Shown here: positions 1-9,472 of the stretch, piece by piece
Layout: each line of letters begins with the position of its first letter
Position numbering within the stretch: the first letter of the stretch is position 1
Assembly: GCF_019428685.1 (NCBI RefSeq)
Contig: NZ_CP080095.1
Span: 1,488,001 to 1,552,000, forward strand
Direction of reading: 5' to 3'
From: Paraburkholderia edwinii
GTDB lineage: Bacteria > Pseudomonadota > Gammaproteobacteria > Burkholderiales > Burkholderiaceae
DNA: 64,000 nucleotides
Program-made: the position numbers and the translations under genes
The notes under the pieces: generated by a model
Seen by the model: only the letters and a program-made list of their open reading frames with translations
The model's database searches: none
What the model was told of the DNA's origin: nothing

Positions 1-99
1 GCGGTGCTCGCGGGCGGCCAGCCCGCGAAGGTGGCCGAAGCGATCGCGTTCCTGCGCGAACAGCATGTCGTGGTCGAGGAGATGGCGTATGTCGAGTGA
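1..99 (+). CDS. metN: MetN, methionine ABC transporter ATPase, C-terminal fragment
   Basis: Only the last 32 codons are inside the window. They end ...[22 protein letters not shown]..., which fits the C-terminal regulatory (NIL/ACT-like) domain of MetN, the ATPase of the D/L-methionine importer. The stop codon lies inside the start region of the next gene, metI (11-nt overlap). That is the usual metNI arrangement and supports the identification more than the short sequence alone. Confidence 0.75.
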   Translation, partial: AVLAGGQPAKVAEAIAFLREQHVVVEEMAYVE

Positions 100-742
100 C
101 ATGATCGATATGTTCGTGCAGTCGTTCTGGGAGACGCTCGTGATGGTCGGCATCTCCGGAGTAGTCGGCGCGCTCGTCGGTTTGCCGCTCGGCGTGCTGC
201 TCTATCTGACCGATCGCGACGGCGTGTTGCAGAATCTGCCGTTCAACCGCGTGATCGGCGTGATCATCAACGCGGTGCGCTCGACGCCGTTCATCATCCT
301 GCTGGTCGCGGTCATTCCTTTCACGCGGCTGGTCGTCGGTTCGTCGATCGGTACCGCAGCCGCCGTCGTGCCGCTGACGATTGCCGCCGCGCCGTTTATC
401 GCGCGGCTTGTCGAAACGGCGCTGCGTGAAGTCGATCGCGGCCTGATCGAAGCGGCGCAGGCGATGGGCGCGACGACGAGCCAGATCGTCTTCAAGGTGC
501 TGCTGCCGGAATCGCTGCCCGGCGTGGTCGCGGGGCTGACGATCACGTTTATTTCGCTCGTCGGCTATTCGGCGATGGCCGGCGCGATCGGCGGCGGCGG
601 GCTGGGCGATCTCGGCATCCGCTACGGGTATCAGCGCTTTTTGCCCGAAGTGATGCTCGTGGTCGTCGTGATCCTGATCGTCTTCGTGCAGCTTGTGCAG
701 TCGTTCGGCGACTGGCTCGTGCGGCGGCTGAGCCACAAGTAG
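89..742 (+). CDS. metI: MetI, methionine ABC transporter permease
   Basis: 217-residue inner-membrane permease of the methionine importer MetNIQ, the same length as E. coli MetI. It has several hydrophobic segments and the permease EAA-type loop around residues 130-150 ([20 protein letters not shown]), which contacts the ATPase. I chose the ATG at 89 because a GAGGAG ribosome site sits 7-12 nt upstream; an earlier in-frame ATG at 65 lies deep inside metN. The substrate-binding gene metQ, often next in line, is absent: the next gene is etfB. Confidence 0.93.
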   Translation: MSSDMIDMFVQSFWETLVMVGISGVVGALVGLPLGVLLYLTDRDGVLQNLPFNRVIGVIINAVRSTPFIILLVAVIPFTRLVVGSSIGTAAAVVPLTIAAAPFIARLVETALREVDRGLIEAAQAMGATTSQIVFKVLLPESLPGVVAGLTITFISLVGYSAMAGAIGGGGLGDLGIRYGYQRFLPEVMLVVVVILIVFVQLVQSFGDWLVRRLSHK

Positions 743-912
743 GCACGCGCCGGCCGCGCGCCGCGAATTAGAGGCGCGGGTCGAACGCATGTCTGGCGCG
801 CCGCGTATTTTTGAGATTAAATGGTTTGAATAGTACGACCGTTCGCTATTGACGTCGCCTTCGACGGCGAACGCAGTCCCCGCGAAATCCGATCACGCGT
901 GGTGCGGCCTTA

Positions 913-952
913 CCCGCATGCGGGCCGGGCGCCTGGGGGCTGTCGTTATAAT
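913..952 (+). promoter_or_regulatory. candidate etfBA promoter region with palindrome
   Basis: A perfect 12-bp palindrome CCCGCATGCGGG (913-924) is followed by TATAAT at 947-952, about 40 nt before the etfB start. No good -35 hexamer is visible at the right distance, so the promoter call rests on the -10 alone. The palindrome lies just upstream of where a -35 would be and could be an operator. Confidence 0.35.
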
Positions 953-992
953 GTCCGTCAGGTTGACGTATTCGTAACTTTGGAGCGTGTGA

Positions 993-1742
993 ATGAAAAT
1001 TCTGGTGCCAGTCAAACGAGTGGTCGATTACAACGTGAAGGTGCGCGTGAAATCGGACAACACGGGCGTGGACATTGCGAACGTGAAGATGTCGATGAAT
1101 CCGTTCGACGAAATCGCTGTGGAAGAAGCGGTGCGTCTGAAAGAAGCCGGTGTCGCGACTGAGGTGATCGCGGTGTCGGCCGGCGTGACCCAGTGCCAGG
1201 AGACGCTGCGCACGGCGCTGGCGATCGGTGCGGATCGCGCGATCCTGATCGAGTCCGGCGAAGACCTGCAGCCACTGGCCGTGGCCAAACTGCTCAAGGC
1301 GCTGGTCGACAGGGAAAAGCCCGAACTCGTCATCCTCGGCAAGCAGGCCATCGACGACGACTCGAACCAGACCGGCCAGATGCTCGCCGCGCTCGCGGAT
1401 CTGCCGCAGGCCACGTTCGCCTCGAAAGTGACGGTCGCCGACGGCAAGGCGACGGTCGCGCGTGAAGTCGACGGCGGTGCGGAAACGCTGACGCTTAAGC
1501 TGCCTGCGGTAGTGACCACGGATCTTCGCCTGAACGAGCCGCGCTATGTGACGCTGCCCAACATCATGAAGGCGAAGAAGAAGCCGCTCGAAACGCTGAA
1601 GCCCGAAGACCTCGGCGTCGACGTCAAGCCGCGTCTGAAGACGCTGAAGGTGACCGAGCCGGCGGGCCGCAGCGCCGGCGTGAAGGTGCCGAATGTAGCC
1701 ACGCTGGTCGAGAAGCTGAAGAACGAAGCCAAGGTGCTGTAA
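993..1742 (+). CDS. etfB: electron transfer flavoprotein beta subunit
   Basis: EtfB (249 aa, normal family length) forms with EtfA the soluble FAD/AMP heterodimer that takes electrons from acyl-CoA and other dehydrogenases and passes them to ETF-ubiquinone oxidoreductase. The N-terminus [20 protein letters not shown] and the later stretch [20 protein letters not shown] are typical of the family. A GGAG ribosome site precedes the ATG. etfA follows after 21 nt, and an acyl-CoA dehydrogenase lies next, so donor and carrier are neighbours. Confidence 0.97.
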   Translation: MKILVPVKRVVDYNVKVRVKSDNTGVDIANVKMSMNPFDEIAVEEAVRLKEAGVATEVIAVSAGVTQCQETLRTALAIGADRAILIESGEDLQPLAVAKLLKALVDREKPELVILGKQAIDDDSNQTGQMLAALADLPQATFASKVTVADGKATVAREVDGGAETLTLKLPAVVTTDLRLNEPRYVTLPNIMKAKKKPLETLKPEDLGVDVKPRLKTLKVTEPAGRSAGVKVPNVATLVEKLKNEAKVL

Positions 1743-1763
1743 GCGCGCACGGAGACACAGGAA

Positions 1764-2699
1764 ATGACGACTCTGGTAATTGCTGAACATGACAACGCGG
1801 CGCTCAAGGCAGCGACGCTCAACACCGTTGCCGCTGCGCAAAAGATCGGCGGCGACGTTCACCTGCTGGTGGCAGGTCACAACGCACAGGGCGCAGCAGA
1901 CGCTGCGTCGAAAGTCGCAGGCGTAGCCAAGGTCCTGCTCGCCGACGCGCCGCAACTGGCCGAAGGTCTCGCGGAAAACATCGAAGCGACGGTCCTCGCG
2001 ATCGCGAAGAACTATACGCACATCGTTGCGCCCGCAACGGCCTACGGCAAGAACATCGCGCCGCGCATCGCGGCAAAGCTCGACGTCGCGCAGATCAGCG
2101 ACATCACCGCTGTAGATAGCCCCGACACGTTCGAGCGCCCGATCTACGCCGGCAACGCCATCGCGATCGTGCAGTCGGAAGACCCGGTCAAGGTCATCAC
2201 GGTGCGCGCGACGGGCTTCGACCCGGTTGCCGCGGAAGGCGGCAGCGCGCCGGTCGAAAAGATCGAAGCCGCAGCGGATCGCGGCATCTCGCAGTTCGTG
2301 AACCGCGAAGTGACCAAGCTCGATCGCCCGGAACTGACGAGCGCGACGATCATCGTATCCGGCGGCCGGGGTCTCGGCAGCGGCGAAAACTACACGAAGG
2401 TGCTCGAGCCGCTCGCGGACAAACTCGGCGCGGCCATGGGCGCCTCGCGCGCTGCCGTCGACGCGGGCTATGTGCCGAACGACTATCAGGTCGGCCAGAC
2501 CGGCAAGATCGTCGCGCCACAACTGTATGTGGCCGTCGGCATCTCAGGCGCGATCCAGCACCTCGCCGGCATGAAGGATTCGAAGGTGATCGTCGCGATC
2601 AACAAGGATCCCGAAGCGCCGATCTTCAGCGTCGCCGATTACGGTCTGGTCGGCGATCTGTTCACGCTCGTGCCCGAACTCGTGAACGAGCTCGGCTGA
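1764..2699 (+). CDS. etfA: electron transfer flavoprotein alpha subunit
   Basis: EtfA (311 aa) is the FAD-binding partner of EtfB. The N-terminal domain (about 1-185) shares its fold with EtfB. The C-terminal FAD domain shows the family signatures [12 protein letters not shown] (about 199-210) and [20 protein letters not shown] followed by VIVAINKD (about 254-281). It is co-transcribed with etfB, and an intrinsic terminator follows 60 nt after the stop. Confidence 0.97.
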   Translation: MTTLVIAEHDNAALKAATLNTVAAAQKIGGDVHLLVAGHNAQGAADAASKVAGVAKVLLADAPQLAEGLAENIEATVLAIAKNYTHIVAPATAYGKNIAPRIAAKLDVAQISDITAVDSPDTFERPIYAGNAIAIVQSEDPVKVITVRATGFDPVAAEGGSAPVEKIEAAADRGISQFVNREVTKLDRPELTSATIIVSGGRGLGSGENYTKVLEPLADKLGAAMGASRAAVDAGYVPNDYQVGQTGKIVAPQLYVAVGISGAIQHLAGMKDSKVIVAINKDPEAPIFSVADYGLVGDLFTLVPELVNELG

Positions 2700-2760
2700 T
2701 GAGCGGCGAACCGCAAACGCTGGCGTCGCGGCTGTGAGGTCGAGGCGTCAGGCGAAGCGA

Positions 2761-2797
2761 AGGGGCGCGAGGATCATCGATCCGGCGCCCCTTTTTT
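2761..2797 (+). terminator. intrinsic terminator after etfA
   Basis: The arm AGGGGCGC (2761-2768) pairs with GCGCCCCT ending near 2792 and is followed by a T6 run (2792-2797). It lies between etfA and the acyl-CoA dehydrogenase, so the dehydrogenase is probably transcribed from its own start or by read-through. Confidence 0.8.
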
Positions 2798-2819
2798 ATC
2801 GTGCAGGGAGGAGGCAGAC

Positions 2820-4592
2820 ATGAGCTACACGGCACCCGTCAACGACATGCTGTTCGTGATGAAGGAACTGGCCGGACTCGACGACATCGCAGCATTGCCC
2901 GGCTATGAAGATGCGAACGCCGACACCGCGCAGGCAGTGCTCGACGAATCGGCGAAGTTCTGCGGCGAAGTGCTCGCGCCGCTCAATGTCGAAGGCGACC
3001 GCAATCCGAGCACATGGCGCGACGGCAAGGTCACAACGACGCCCGGTTTTAGCGATGCCTTCCGCCATTTCACGGCCGGCGGCTGGCAAAGCCTCCAGCA
3101 TCCGCCCGAATACGAAGGCCAGGGCCTGCCGAAGCTGATCGCGACGCCTTGCCTCGAAATGCTGAACGCGTCGAACCTGTCGTTCGCGCTGTGTCCGATG
3201 CTGACCGACGGCGCCATCGAAGCGCTGCTGACGGCGGGTAGCGAAGAACAGAAACAGGCCTACGTGCCGAAGCTGCTGTCGGGCGTCTGGACCGGCACGA
3301 TGAATCTCACGGAACCGCAGGCTGGCTCCGATCTCGCGCTCGTGCGCACGCGCGCCGAGCCGCAGGCGGACGGCAGCTACAAGCTGTTCGGCACGAAGAT
3401 CTTCATTACGTGGGGCGAGCACGATATGGCGGACAACATCGTCCACCTCGTGCTGGCTCGCACGCCTGATGCGCCAGCCGGCGTGAAGGGCATTTCGCTA
3501 TTCATCGTGCCGAAGTTCGTCGGCGGCGCGCGCAACGATGTGCATTGCGTATCGATCGAGCACAAGCTCGGCATCAAGGCGAGCCCGACGGCTGTTCTGC
3601 AATTCGGCGACCACGGCGGTGCCACCGGCTATCTGATCGGCGAAGAAAATCGCGGCCTCGAGTACATGTTCATCATGATGAACGCCGCGCGTTTCGCGGT
3701 TGGCGTGCAGGGCATCGCGATCTCGGACCGCGCGTATCAGAAGGCCGTCGCGTATGCGAAGGAGCGTGTGCAGAGCCGCCCGGTCGACGGCTCGTCGAAA
3801 GAGCCGGTCGCGATCATCGAGCATCCGGACGTGCGCCGCATGCTGTCGACGATGCGCGCGCTGACCGAAGCGTCGCGCGCGCTCGCTTACGTCGCGGCGG
3901 CGCATTGCGATCTTGCGCGCCGTCACCCCGATGCGGCGACGCGCGCTGGACACCAGGCGGTCTACGAATATCTCGTGCCGATCGTGAAGGGCTGGAGCAC
4001 GGAACTGTCGCTCGACGTGACGAGCCTCGGCGTGCAGGTGCACGGCGGCATGGGCTTTATCGAAGAGACGGGCGCCGCGCAGTACTACCGCGACGCGCGC
4101 ATTCTGCCGATCTACGAAGGCACGACCGCGATTCAGGCGAACGATCTGGTCGGCCGCAAGACGCTGCGCGATAACGGCGTGGTCGCGCAGCAACTGCTCG
4201 CGCAGATCGCGCAGACCGTCGATGCGCTTGTCGCGCAGCGCGGCGGCGCGTTCGAATCGATGCGTCAGCAACTATCTCATGCGCACCATGCGCTGCAGGC
4301 CTCGGTGAACTTCGTGGTCTGGAATGCGAAGAACGATCCGAACGCGGTGTTTGCGGGCAGCGTGCCGTATCTGAAGCTCGCGGGCATCGTGCTCGGCGGC
4401 TGGCAGATGGCGCGCGCGATGCTCGCCGCCGCGCGCAAGCGCGACGAAGATCCGTCGTTCTACGACGCGAAGATCGCCACCGCGCAGTTCTATGCCGAGC
4501 ATGTGCTGCCGCAGGCCGCGGCGCTCGAAACGTCGATCGTCAGCGCGCGAGGCGGCGAGGGCGTGCTGGGGTTATCGGCGGATCAGTTCTGA
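2820..4592 (+). CDS. acyl-CoA dehydrogenase (large, with C-terminal extension)
   Basis: 590-residue FAD-dependent acyl-CoA dehydrogenase, which desaturates an acyl-CoA at the alpha-beta position and hands electrons to ETF. Domains in order are an N-terminal alpha domain, the middle beta domain with MNLTEPQAGSDLALVRTRAE (about 161-180), the C-terminal alpha domain with the YEGTTAIQANDLVGRK signature, and an extra C-terminal helical domain found in this 590-600 aa subgroup. The ribosome site GGGAGGAGG is strong. Its position just after etfBA suggests a functional link. The substrate chain length cannot be read from the sequence. Confidence 0.93.
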   Translation: MSYTAPVNDMLFVMKELAGLDDIAALPGYEDANADTAQAVLDESAKFCGEVLAPLNVEGDRNPSTWRDGKVTTTPGFSDAFRHFTAGGWQSLQHPPEYEGQGLPKLIATPCLEMLNASNLSFALCPMLTDGAIEALLTAGSEEQKQAYVPKLLSGVWTGTMNLTEPQAGSDLALVRTRAEPQADGSYKLFGTKIFITWGEHDMADNIVHLVLARTPDAPAGVKGISLFIVPKFVGGARNDVHCVSIEHKLGIKASPTAVLQFGDHGGATGYLIGEENRGLEYMFIMMNAARFAVGVQGIAISDRAYQKAVAYAKERVQSRPVDGSSKEPVAIIEHPDVRRMLSTMRALTEASRALAYVAAAHCDLARRHPDAATRAGHQAVYEYLVPIVKGWSTELSLDVTSLGVQVHGGMGFIEETGAAQYYRDARILPIYEGTTAIQANDLVGRKTLRDNGVVAQQLLAQIAQTVDALVAQRGGAFESMRQQLSHAHHALQASVNFVVWNAKNDPNAVFAGSVPYLKLAGIVLGGWQMARAMLAAARKRDEDPSFYDAKIATAQFYAEHVLPQAAALETSIVSARGGEGVLGLSADQF

Positions 4593-4762
4593 GTGTCGTG
4601 AGCTGAACGCGGGGTCGTGCAGTACGAGCCCGCGTCCGACGTCATGCCGCCGGTGGGCAGCGCGCTCTGTGGTGGCGCGGCGAACGTTCGCCCGACGCGC
4701 AGGCCGCTGATCCCTTCGCCTGGCTTCGTATAGCGCGCGTGCTGGCGCCGTAGCGATGGAAA

Positions 4763-4795
4763 CGAAAAGGGGGCGTTCGTTTGAACGCCCCCTGA
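4763..4795 (-). terminator. intrinsic terminator downstream of dadA
   Basis: Perfect 11-bp stem AGGGGGCGTTC / GAACGCCCCCT (4768-4778 with 4783-4793) and a 4-nt loop. Read on the minus strand it is followed by TTTTCGTTT, so it mainly ends dadA. It may also slow plus-strand transcripts from the acyl-CoA dehydrogenase. Confidence 0.85.
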
Positions 4796-4844
4796 ACTTT
4801 TAGCGACTGCTTCTGCTTTGTGACTGCTTACGCGTTGGCACTGC

Positions 4845-6131
4845 TTATGCGTACGCCGGACGCGGCGTGCTGCCGAATTCGCGATCGTAGCGATGCACGG
4901 ACAAATCGTGCGACTGGATCGCGGGCTTGCGGCCCGAGATCAGATCGGCGAGCAGTTGGCCCGAGCCGCACGACATCGTCCAGCCGAGCGTGCCGTGCCC
5001 CGTGTTCGTGAACAGGTTCGAAATCGGCGTGCGGCCGACGATCGGCGTGCCGTCCGGCGTCATCGGGCGCAGTCCCGTCCAGAACGTCGCCTTCGACGTA
5101 TCGCCGCCGCCGGGGAACAGGTCGTTCACGCACATTTCGAGCGTTTCGCGGCGCGCTTCCTTGAGCTGCTTGTTAAAGCCGACGATCTCGGCCATGCCGC
5201 CGACGCGGATCCGGTCGTCGAAACGCGTGATCGCGATCTTGTACGTTTCGTCGAGCACGGTCGACACCGGCGCCGCTGCCGGATTCACGACCGGCGCCGT
5301 GATCGAATAGCCCTTGAGCGGATAGACCGGAATCTTGATCAGGTTCGCGAGGAACTGCGTCGAATACGATCCGAGCGCAACGACGAAAGCGTCCGCGCGC
5401 ACGGTTTGCGCGCCGCATTTCACGCCGCCGATGCGGCCGCCGTCCATCAGCAGCGCGTCGATCGGCGTATTGAAGCGAAAGCGCACGCCGATCTGTTCGG
5501 CAAGCGCGGCAAGGCGCGTGGTGAACAGCTGGCAATCGCCGGTCTCGTCGCCGGGCAGGCGCAGGCCGCCGGTCAGCTTGTGCGCGGTCGCTGCAAGCGC
5601 CGGTTCGGCGCGCGCGAGATCGGCGGGCATCAGCAATTCGTACGCGACATTCGCTTCCTTGAGCACCGCGACGTCTTTGGCCGCGCCATCGAGTTGCTGC
5701 TGCGTGCGGAACAGCTGCAGTGTGCCGCCCGTGCGGCCTTCGTAGTGGATGCCGGTCTCGGCGCGCAGCGCCTGCAGGCAGTCGCGGCTGTATTCAGCAA
5801 GGCGCACCATGCGCGACTTGTTGATCGCATAGCGCTCGGACGTGCAGTTGCGCAGCATCTGCCACATCCATTGCAGCTGGAATTGCGAGCCGTCCAGACG
5901 GATGGCGAGCGGCGCGTGCTTCTGGAACATCCACTTGACGGCCTTCAGCGGCACACCGGGTGCAGCCCACGGCGACGCGTAGCCGGGCGAAATCTGCCCC
6001 GCGTTGGCGAAGCTCGTTTCGAGCGCCGGGCCGGCTTCGCGATCGATCACGGTGACCTCGTGGCCCGCGCGGGCGAGATAATAAGCACTCGTCACGCCGA
6101 CGACGCCGCTGCCTAAGACGACTACACGCAT
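4845..6131 (-). CDS. dadA: D-amino acid dehydrogenase (DadA)
   Basis: DadA (428 aa; E. coli about 432) is the membrane-associated flavoprotein that oxidises D-alanine and other D-amino acids to 2-oxo acids, feeding electrons to the respiratory chain. The N-terminal FAD motif [19 protein letters not shown] starts at residue 4. The C-terminal FAD-closing segment [20 protein letters not shown] is intact. An Lrp-type regulator is divergent 212 bp upstream, as expected for Lrp control of alanine catabolism. The racemase dadX is not adjacent. Confidence 0.95.
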   Translation of the reverse strand: MRVVVLGSGVVGVTSAYYLARAGHEVTVIDREAGPALETSFANAGQISPGYASPWAAPGVPLKAVKWMFQKHAPLAIRLDGSQFQLQWMWQMLRNCTSERYAINKSRMVRLAEYSRDCLQALRAETGIHYEGRTGGTLQLFRTQQQLDGAAKDVAVLKEANVAYELLMPADLARAEPALAATAHKLTGGLRLPGDETGDCQLFTTRLAALAEQIGVRFRFNTPIDALLMDGGRIGGVKCGAQTVRADAFVVALGSYSTQFLANLIKIPVYPLKGYSITAPVVNPAAAPVSTVLDETYKIAITRFDDRIRVGGMAEIVGFNKQLKEARRETLEMCVNDLFPGGGDTSKATFWTGLRPMTPDGTPIVGRTPISNLFTNTGHGTLGWTMSCGSGQLLADLISGRKPAIQSHDLSVHRYDREFGSTPRPAYA

Positions 6132-6343
6132 TGCTCGACTCCCAGTAGTTTCGGGGCACGCCGCGTCTTAGTACCGTGTGTCGATTCGCTGACGTGCGCC
6201 CGATATTCAGGCTGACAGCGGATTAACGGGGTGATGTGCGGAATGTCCAGTGTTAACCGCTATACTATTGAGGTTGACGTAGGTTTTGTTATCGTATTTT
6301 TTCAAATTTCAGTAATAAACAGAGATTCCGAGAGACCCCAGCG
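6132..6343. promoter_or_regulatory. dadA-lrp divergent control region
   Basis: A 212-bp intergenic region between divergent dadA and lrp contains an unusually AT-rich stretch (about 6260-6320) in a GC-rich genome. A TTGACG at 6274-6279 and TATTTT at 6295-6300 could form a weak lrp promoter, but the spacing is short (15). AT-rich sequence is typical of Lrp binding regions. No exact operator can be assigned. Confidence 0.45.
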
Positions 6344-6832
6344 ATGAGAACGCAGCGTCAGCCGATCCGTGCGCTCGACAAGATCGATCGCAAGATTCTC
6401 AAGGTGCTGCAACTGGACGGCCGCATCGCGATGAAAGACCTCGCCGAACAGGTGGGGTTGTCGGTCACGCCTTGCATCGAGCGCGTCAAGCGCATGGAGC
6501 GCGACGCCGTCATCACGGGCTATTTCGCGCGCGTGAATCCGGCCGAACTGGGCGCGGCGCTGCTCGTGTTCGTCGAAATCACACTCGACCACAAAAGCGG
6601 CAACATGTTCGACCAGTTCCGGCGCGAGGTGCAGAAGATCCCGGAAGTACTCGAATGCCATCTGGTGTCGGGCGACTTCGACTATCTGATCAAGGCGCGC
6701 ATCGGCGAAATGGCCGACTACCGGAAACTGCTCGGCGATATCCTGCTACAGCTACCCGGGGCGGTGCAGTCGAAAAGCTATGTGGTGATGGAGGAGATCA
6801 AGGAGACGCTGACGATCGCTGTCGGCGATTGA
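6344..6832 (+). CDS. lrp: Lrp/AsnC-family transcriptional regulator
   Basis: 162 residues, very close to E. coli Lrp in length and layout. The N-terminal helix-turn-helix covers about 10-60 (DRKILKVLQLDGRIAMKDLA ... VGLSVTPCIERVKRMERD). The C-terminal RAM ligand-binding domain (about 70-155) contains LLVFVEITLD, ECHLVSGDFDYLIKARI and SYVVMEEIKE. It probably senses alanine or leucine and controls the divergent dadA. Whether it is a global Lrp or a local DadR-like regulator is not decided by the sequence. Confidence 0.93.
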   Translation: MRTQRQPIRALDKIDRKILKVLQLDGRIAMKDLAEQVGLSVTPCIERVKRMERDAVITGYFARVNPAELGAALLVFVEITLDHKSGNMFDQFRREVQKIPEVLECHLVSGDFDYLIKARIGEMADYRKLLGDILLQLPGAVQSKSYVVMEEIKETLTIAVGD

Positions 6833-6898
6833 CTGGTTTCTTGTGACTTGATGGCGCGCGTTTGCGGTCTTGTTTGCGGTCTCGACAAACGGCGTAAA

Positions 6899-6918
6899 CA
6901 CTGTATATTTATACAGGT
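6899..6918 (+). promoter_or_regulatory. LexA-type SOS box upstream of the PA0069-family gene
   Basis: The core CTGTATATTTATACAG (6901-6916) is a CTG-N10-CAG inverted repeat. Over 20 positions it matches the enterobacterial consensus TACTG(TA)5CAGTA at 16. It lies about 25 nt upstream of the likely GTG start of the radical SAM gene, where LexA would block transcription. Confidence 0.75.
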
Positions 6919-6942
6919 GTTTTGCCGCTTTCAGTGTATGCC

Positions 6943-8172
6943 GTGAACGACGCCGACCCCGATTTTTCTCACGCTGGTTCCCGCGATCCTGCTCGTGCGC
7001 CCTCGCGCGCTTTGTCTCCCGATGTGTCGGCCGATGCGTCGTACGATCCGGACCGCGAGTATCCCGTTGCGCCGCCTGTGCCGCGCAAGGGCCGCGGCGC
7101 GGTGACGAACCTGCAGGGCCGCTACGAAGTTGACCAGCGCGAGGCCGTCGACGACGGCTGGACCGAATACGCGGAGCCCGGTGAGGAAGGTGAAAGCCCT
7201 GCGCTGCGCACTCAGGTGTTCGAGGAGCACGCGAAAAGCATCCTCACGCACAACGCGTCGCCGGATATTCCGTTCAGCGTGTCGCTCAATCCGTACCGCG
7301 GCTGCGAGCACGGCTGCATCTATTGCTTCGCGCGCCCGACGCACGCGTATCTGGGCCTGTCGCCGGGACTCGATTTCGAGAGCCGGATCTACGCGAAAGT
7401 CAATGCGCCGGAGCTGCTCGCACGCGAGCTGTCGAAGAAGAACTACGTGCCGGAGCCGATCGCGCTAGGCGTCAATACCGACGCGTGGCAACCGGTCGAG
7501 CGCGATTTGCGGTTGACGCGCCGCGTGATCGAGGTGCTGCACGACCGTCATCATCCGTTTGCGGCCATTACGAAGTCGTCGCTGATCGAGCGCGAACTCG
7601 ATCTGCTCGTGCCGATGGCCGAACGCGGGCAGGTGATGGCCGCGATCACGATCACGACGCTCGACGCCGATATCGCGCGCACGCTCGAGCCGCGCGCGGC
7701 CACGCCGTCGCGGCGTCTGCGCACGATCCGCACGCTGTCCGAGGCGGGCGTGCCGGTCGGCGTCAGCATCGCGCCGGTCATTCCGTTCGTCACCGAACCC
7801 GATATGGAGCGCGTGCTCGAAGCGTGCGTCGAAGCGGGCGCGACCAGCGCGAGCTACATCGTGTTGCGCCTGCCGTGGGAAGTCGCGCCGTTATTCAAGG
7901 ACTGGCTGGCCGCGCATTTCCCGGACCGCGCGGATCGGGTAATGAGCCGTGTGCGCGATATGCGCGGCGGCAAGGACTACGATTCGTCGTTCGCGCACCG
8001 GATGAAGGGCGAGGGACTATGGGCGGATCTGCTGAAGCAGCGGTTCGCGAAGGCGACGCGGCGGTTGGGGTTGAATGCGCGGCAGCACGGCATTCTCGAT
8101 ATGTCGCAGTTTCGGCGCGTCGAGCCGCCGCCGAAGCCGGCGGCGGATGACAAGCAGCTCGATCTGTTTTAG
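6943..8172 (+). CDS. PA0069-family radical SAM protein (SplB-like)
   Basis: About 409 residues. The radical SAM cluster motif CEHGCIYC (CX3CX2C) sits in the context NPYRGCEHGCIYCFARPTHA, typical of the PA0069/Rv2578c family in COG1533, which also contains spore photoproduct lyase. The reaction is unknown; DNA-lesion repair is a reasonable guess given the LexA-type box directly upstream. The start is uncertain: GTG at 6943 gives VNDADPDF..., while GTG at 6934 and TTG at 6922 are in-frame alternatives. The first 60-70 residues are low-complexity and poorly conserved in such proteins. Confidence 0.88.
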   Translation: MNDADPDFSHAGSRDPARAPSRALSPDVSADASYDPDREYPVAPPVPRKGRGAVTNLQGRYEVDQREAVDDGWTEYAEPGEEGESPALRTQVFEEHAKSILTHNASPDIPFSVSLNPYRGCEHGCIYCFARPTHAYLGLSPGLDFESRIYAKVNAPELLARELSKKNYVPEPIALGVNTDAWQPVERDLRLTRRVIEVLHDRHHPFAAITKSSLIERELDLLVPMAERGQVMAAITITTLDADIARTLEPRAATPSRRLRTIRTLSEAGVPVGVSIAPVIPFVTEPDMERVLEACVEAGATSASYIVLRLPWEVAPLFKDWLAAHFPDRADRVMSRVRDMRGGKDYDSSFAHRMKGEGLWADLLKQRFAKATRRLGLNARQHGILDMSQFRRVEPPPKPAADDKQLDLF

Positions 8173-8232
8173 GCGATGGCGGTCGTCGCGGCCGTCACGT
8201 CCGTGGCGGCTTTGGAGGCTACGGCTCGAGGA

Positions 8233-8700
8233 CTATTGCGAAATCGACTTCGCCGCCTCGATCTGCGACTCGAAGTAAGTCTGAAACGTCACCGCGAGGC
8301 CCGTCATCAGCAGAAACGCGCCGATCAGCAGCGAAAAGATCACGACGAAGATCACGGTCCAGCCGGACTCGCTGTCGCGCCCGGTGTGCGCATTGAACTG
8401 CGCGTCCCATTTCTCGTCGGGGCGCAGCCCATAGACGATCGCCGCCAGAAATGCCGCAAGCAGCGAGATCGTGCCCGGTACGACGAGCGCCCAGCCGAGG
8501 ATCGACGCACGTTCGGTCGCCATCAGCAGCAGGAAGCCCGGCACGCCGATCAGCGTGCCGACGATATGCGCCCAGCCGAACACGTCGCGCGCGCCATACA
8601 GATAGAAACGGTGCGCGCCGAGCGAGCCGAAGAAGAACGCGAGTGCGGCAGTCAGGGTTTTGGAACGAAAACGCGCGGGATGCGAAGCGGCAGTCGACAT
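8233..8700 (-). CDS. TM2-domain membrane protein
   Basis: 155 residues. A TM2-like pair of membrane helices carries the characteristic FFFGSLGAHRFYLYGARDVF loop near the N-terminus (about 21-40), followed by two more hydrophobic segments near 75-90 and 115-135. TM2 proteins are small inner-membrane proteins of unknown function. I use the ATG at 8700 (MSTAASHPARF); a TTG 15 nt further upstream is possible. It is convergent with the radical SAM gene and has no obvious operon partner. Confidence 0.75.
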   Translation of the reverse strand: MSTAASHPARFRSKTLTAALAFFFGSLGAHRFYLYGARDVFGWAHIVGTLIGVPGFLLLMATERASILGWALVVPGTISLLAAFLAAIVYGLRPDEKWDAQFNAHTGRDSESGWTVIFVVIFSLLIGAFLLMTGLAVTFQTYFESQIEAAKSISQ

Positions 8701-8993
8701 GAAAGTAGGCGGCAAGGTAACGGGCGGCGCAGTCCGGTATCAGATAAGGAGGGGGTGAGCGCCGACGCGCATTCTACGCTGTGACGCCTCGTGCCCGTCA
8801 GGTGGCGTGGTGACGCGGGCCGGGCTGGATTGCGCCGACCTGGGCGGCCGGGCGTACGTGCGGCGTCTCCGCCGCTGTTGTTCAGATGTTTTGACGCGCC
8901 CGGCGAAGGCCTCGCCGGCACGCCGGCCGTCGATCGCGTTGTAATTTCACACCGGCCAATCCCGTGGCGCGCTCAGTTTATGCCGGTAAGTGT

Positions 8994-9022
8994 TTGTTAT
9001 GGCTTTGCTTTCCGGCTATAAT
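8994..9022 (+). promoter_or_regulatory. sigma-70 promoter of the rpsP operon
   Basis: -35 TTGTTA (8994-8999), 17-nt spacer, -10 TATAAT (9017-9022). The start codon of rpsP lies 46 nt downstream of the -10 with an AAGGA ribosome site. This looks like the main promoter for rpsP-rimM-trmD-rplS. The rest of the intergenic region (8701-8990) shows no gene. Confidence 0.75.
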
Positions 9023-9067
9023 CTCGCGTTTCAGTAGTTCCGAACCCGGTTTTCAAGGACTTTAAGT

Positions 9068-9322
9068 ATGGTCATCATCCGCTTGGCTCGTGGCGGCTCG
9101 AAGAAGCGCCCGTTCTACAACATCGTCGCTACCGACTCGCGTAACCGCCGTGACGGCCGTTTCATCGAGCGCATCGGTTTCTACAACCCGGTCGCGACCA
9201 AGGGCGAAGCGCTGCGCATCGCGCAAGACCGCCTGACCCACTGGCAAAGCGTTGGCGCGCAACTGTCGGAAACGGTTCAGCGTCTCGTGAAGGAAGCGCA
9301 AAAGGCGCAACCGGCTGCTTAA
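9068..9322 (+). CDS. rpsP: 30S ribosomal protein S16
   Basis: 84 residues, full-length bS16, starting [20 protein letters not shown] and containing [20 protein letters not shown]. It binds 16S rRNA during 30S assembly. First gene of the conserved rpsP-rimM-trmD-rplS operon, which joins ribosomal proteins with ribosome and tRNA maturation factors. Confidence 0.99.
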   Translation: MVIIRLARGGSKKRPFYNIVATDSRNRRDGRFIERIGFYNPVATKGEALRIAQDRLTHWQSVGAQLSETVQRLVKEAQKAQPAA

Positions 9323-9472
9323 TTGTGGCAAAAGCGCGTGGCAAAAGCGTGTGGCAAATGCGGTGGCAACTGAGGTGGCAGCGAGAAGTAGTGAGCATCG
9401 GCCGCCTGCCGCGCGTGCTGCGAGGGCAGTCCGGTGCTTCCGTTTTACGGGTGTCAGTCAGGAGGTCCGCTG

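Noticed and set aside
846..2522. 558-codon minus-strand open frame opposite etfB/etfA
   Set aside because: It is Arg/His/Asp-rich, as expected for the reverse strand of high-GC coding DNA, and etfBA are certain.
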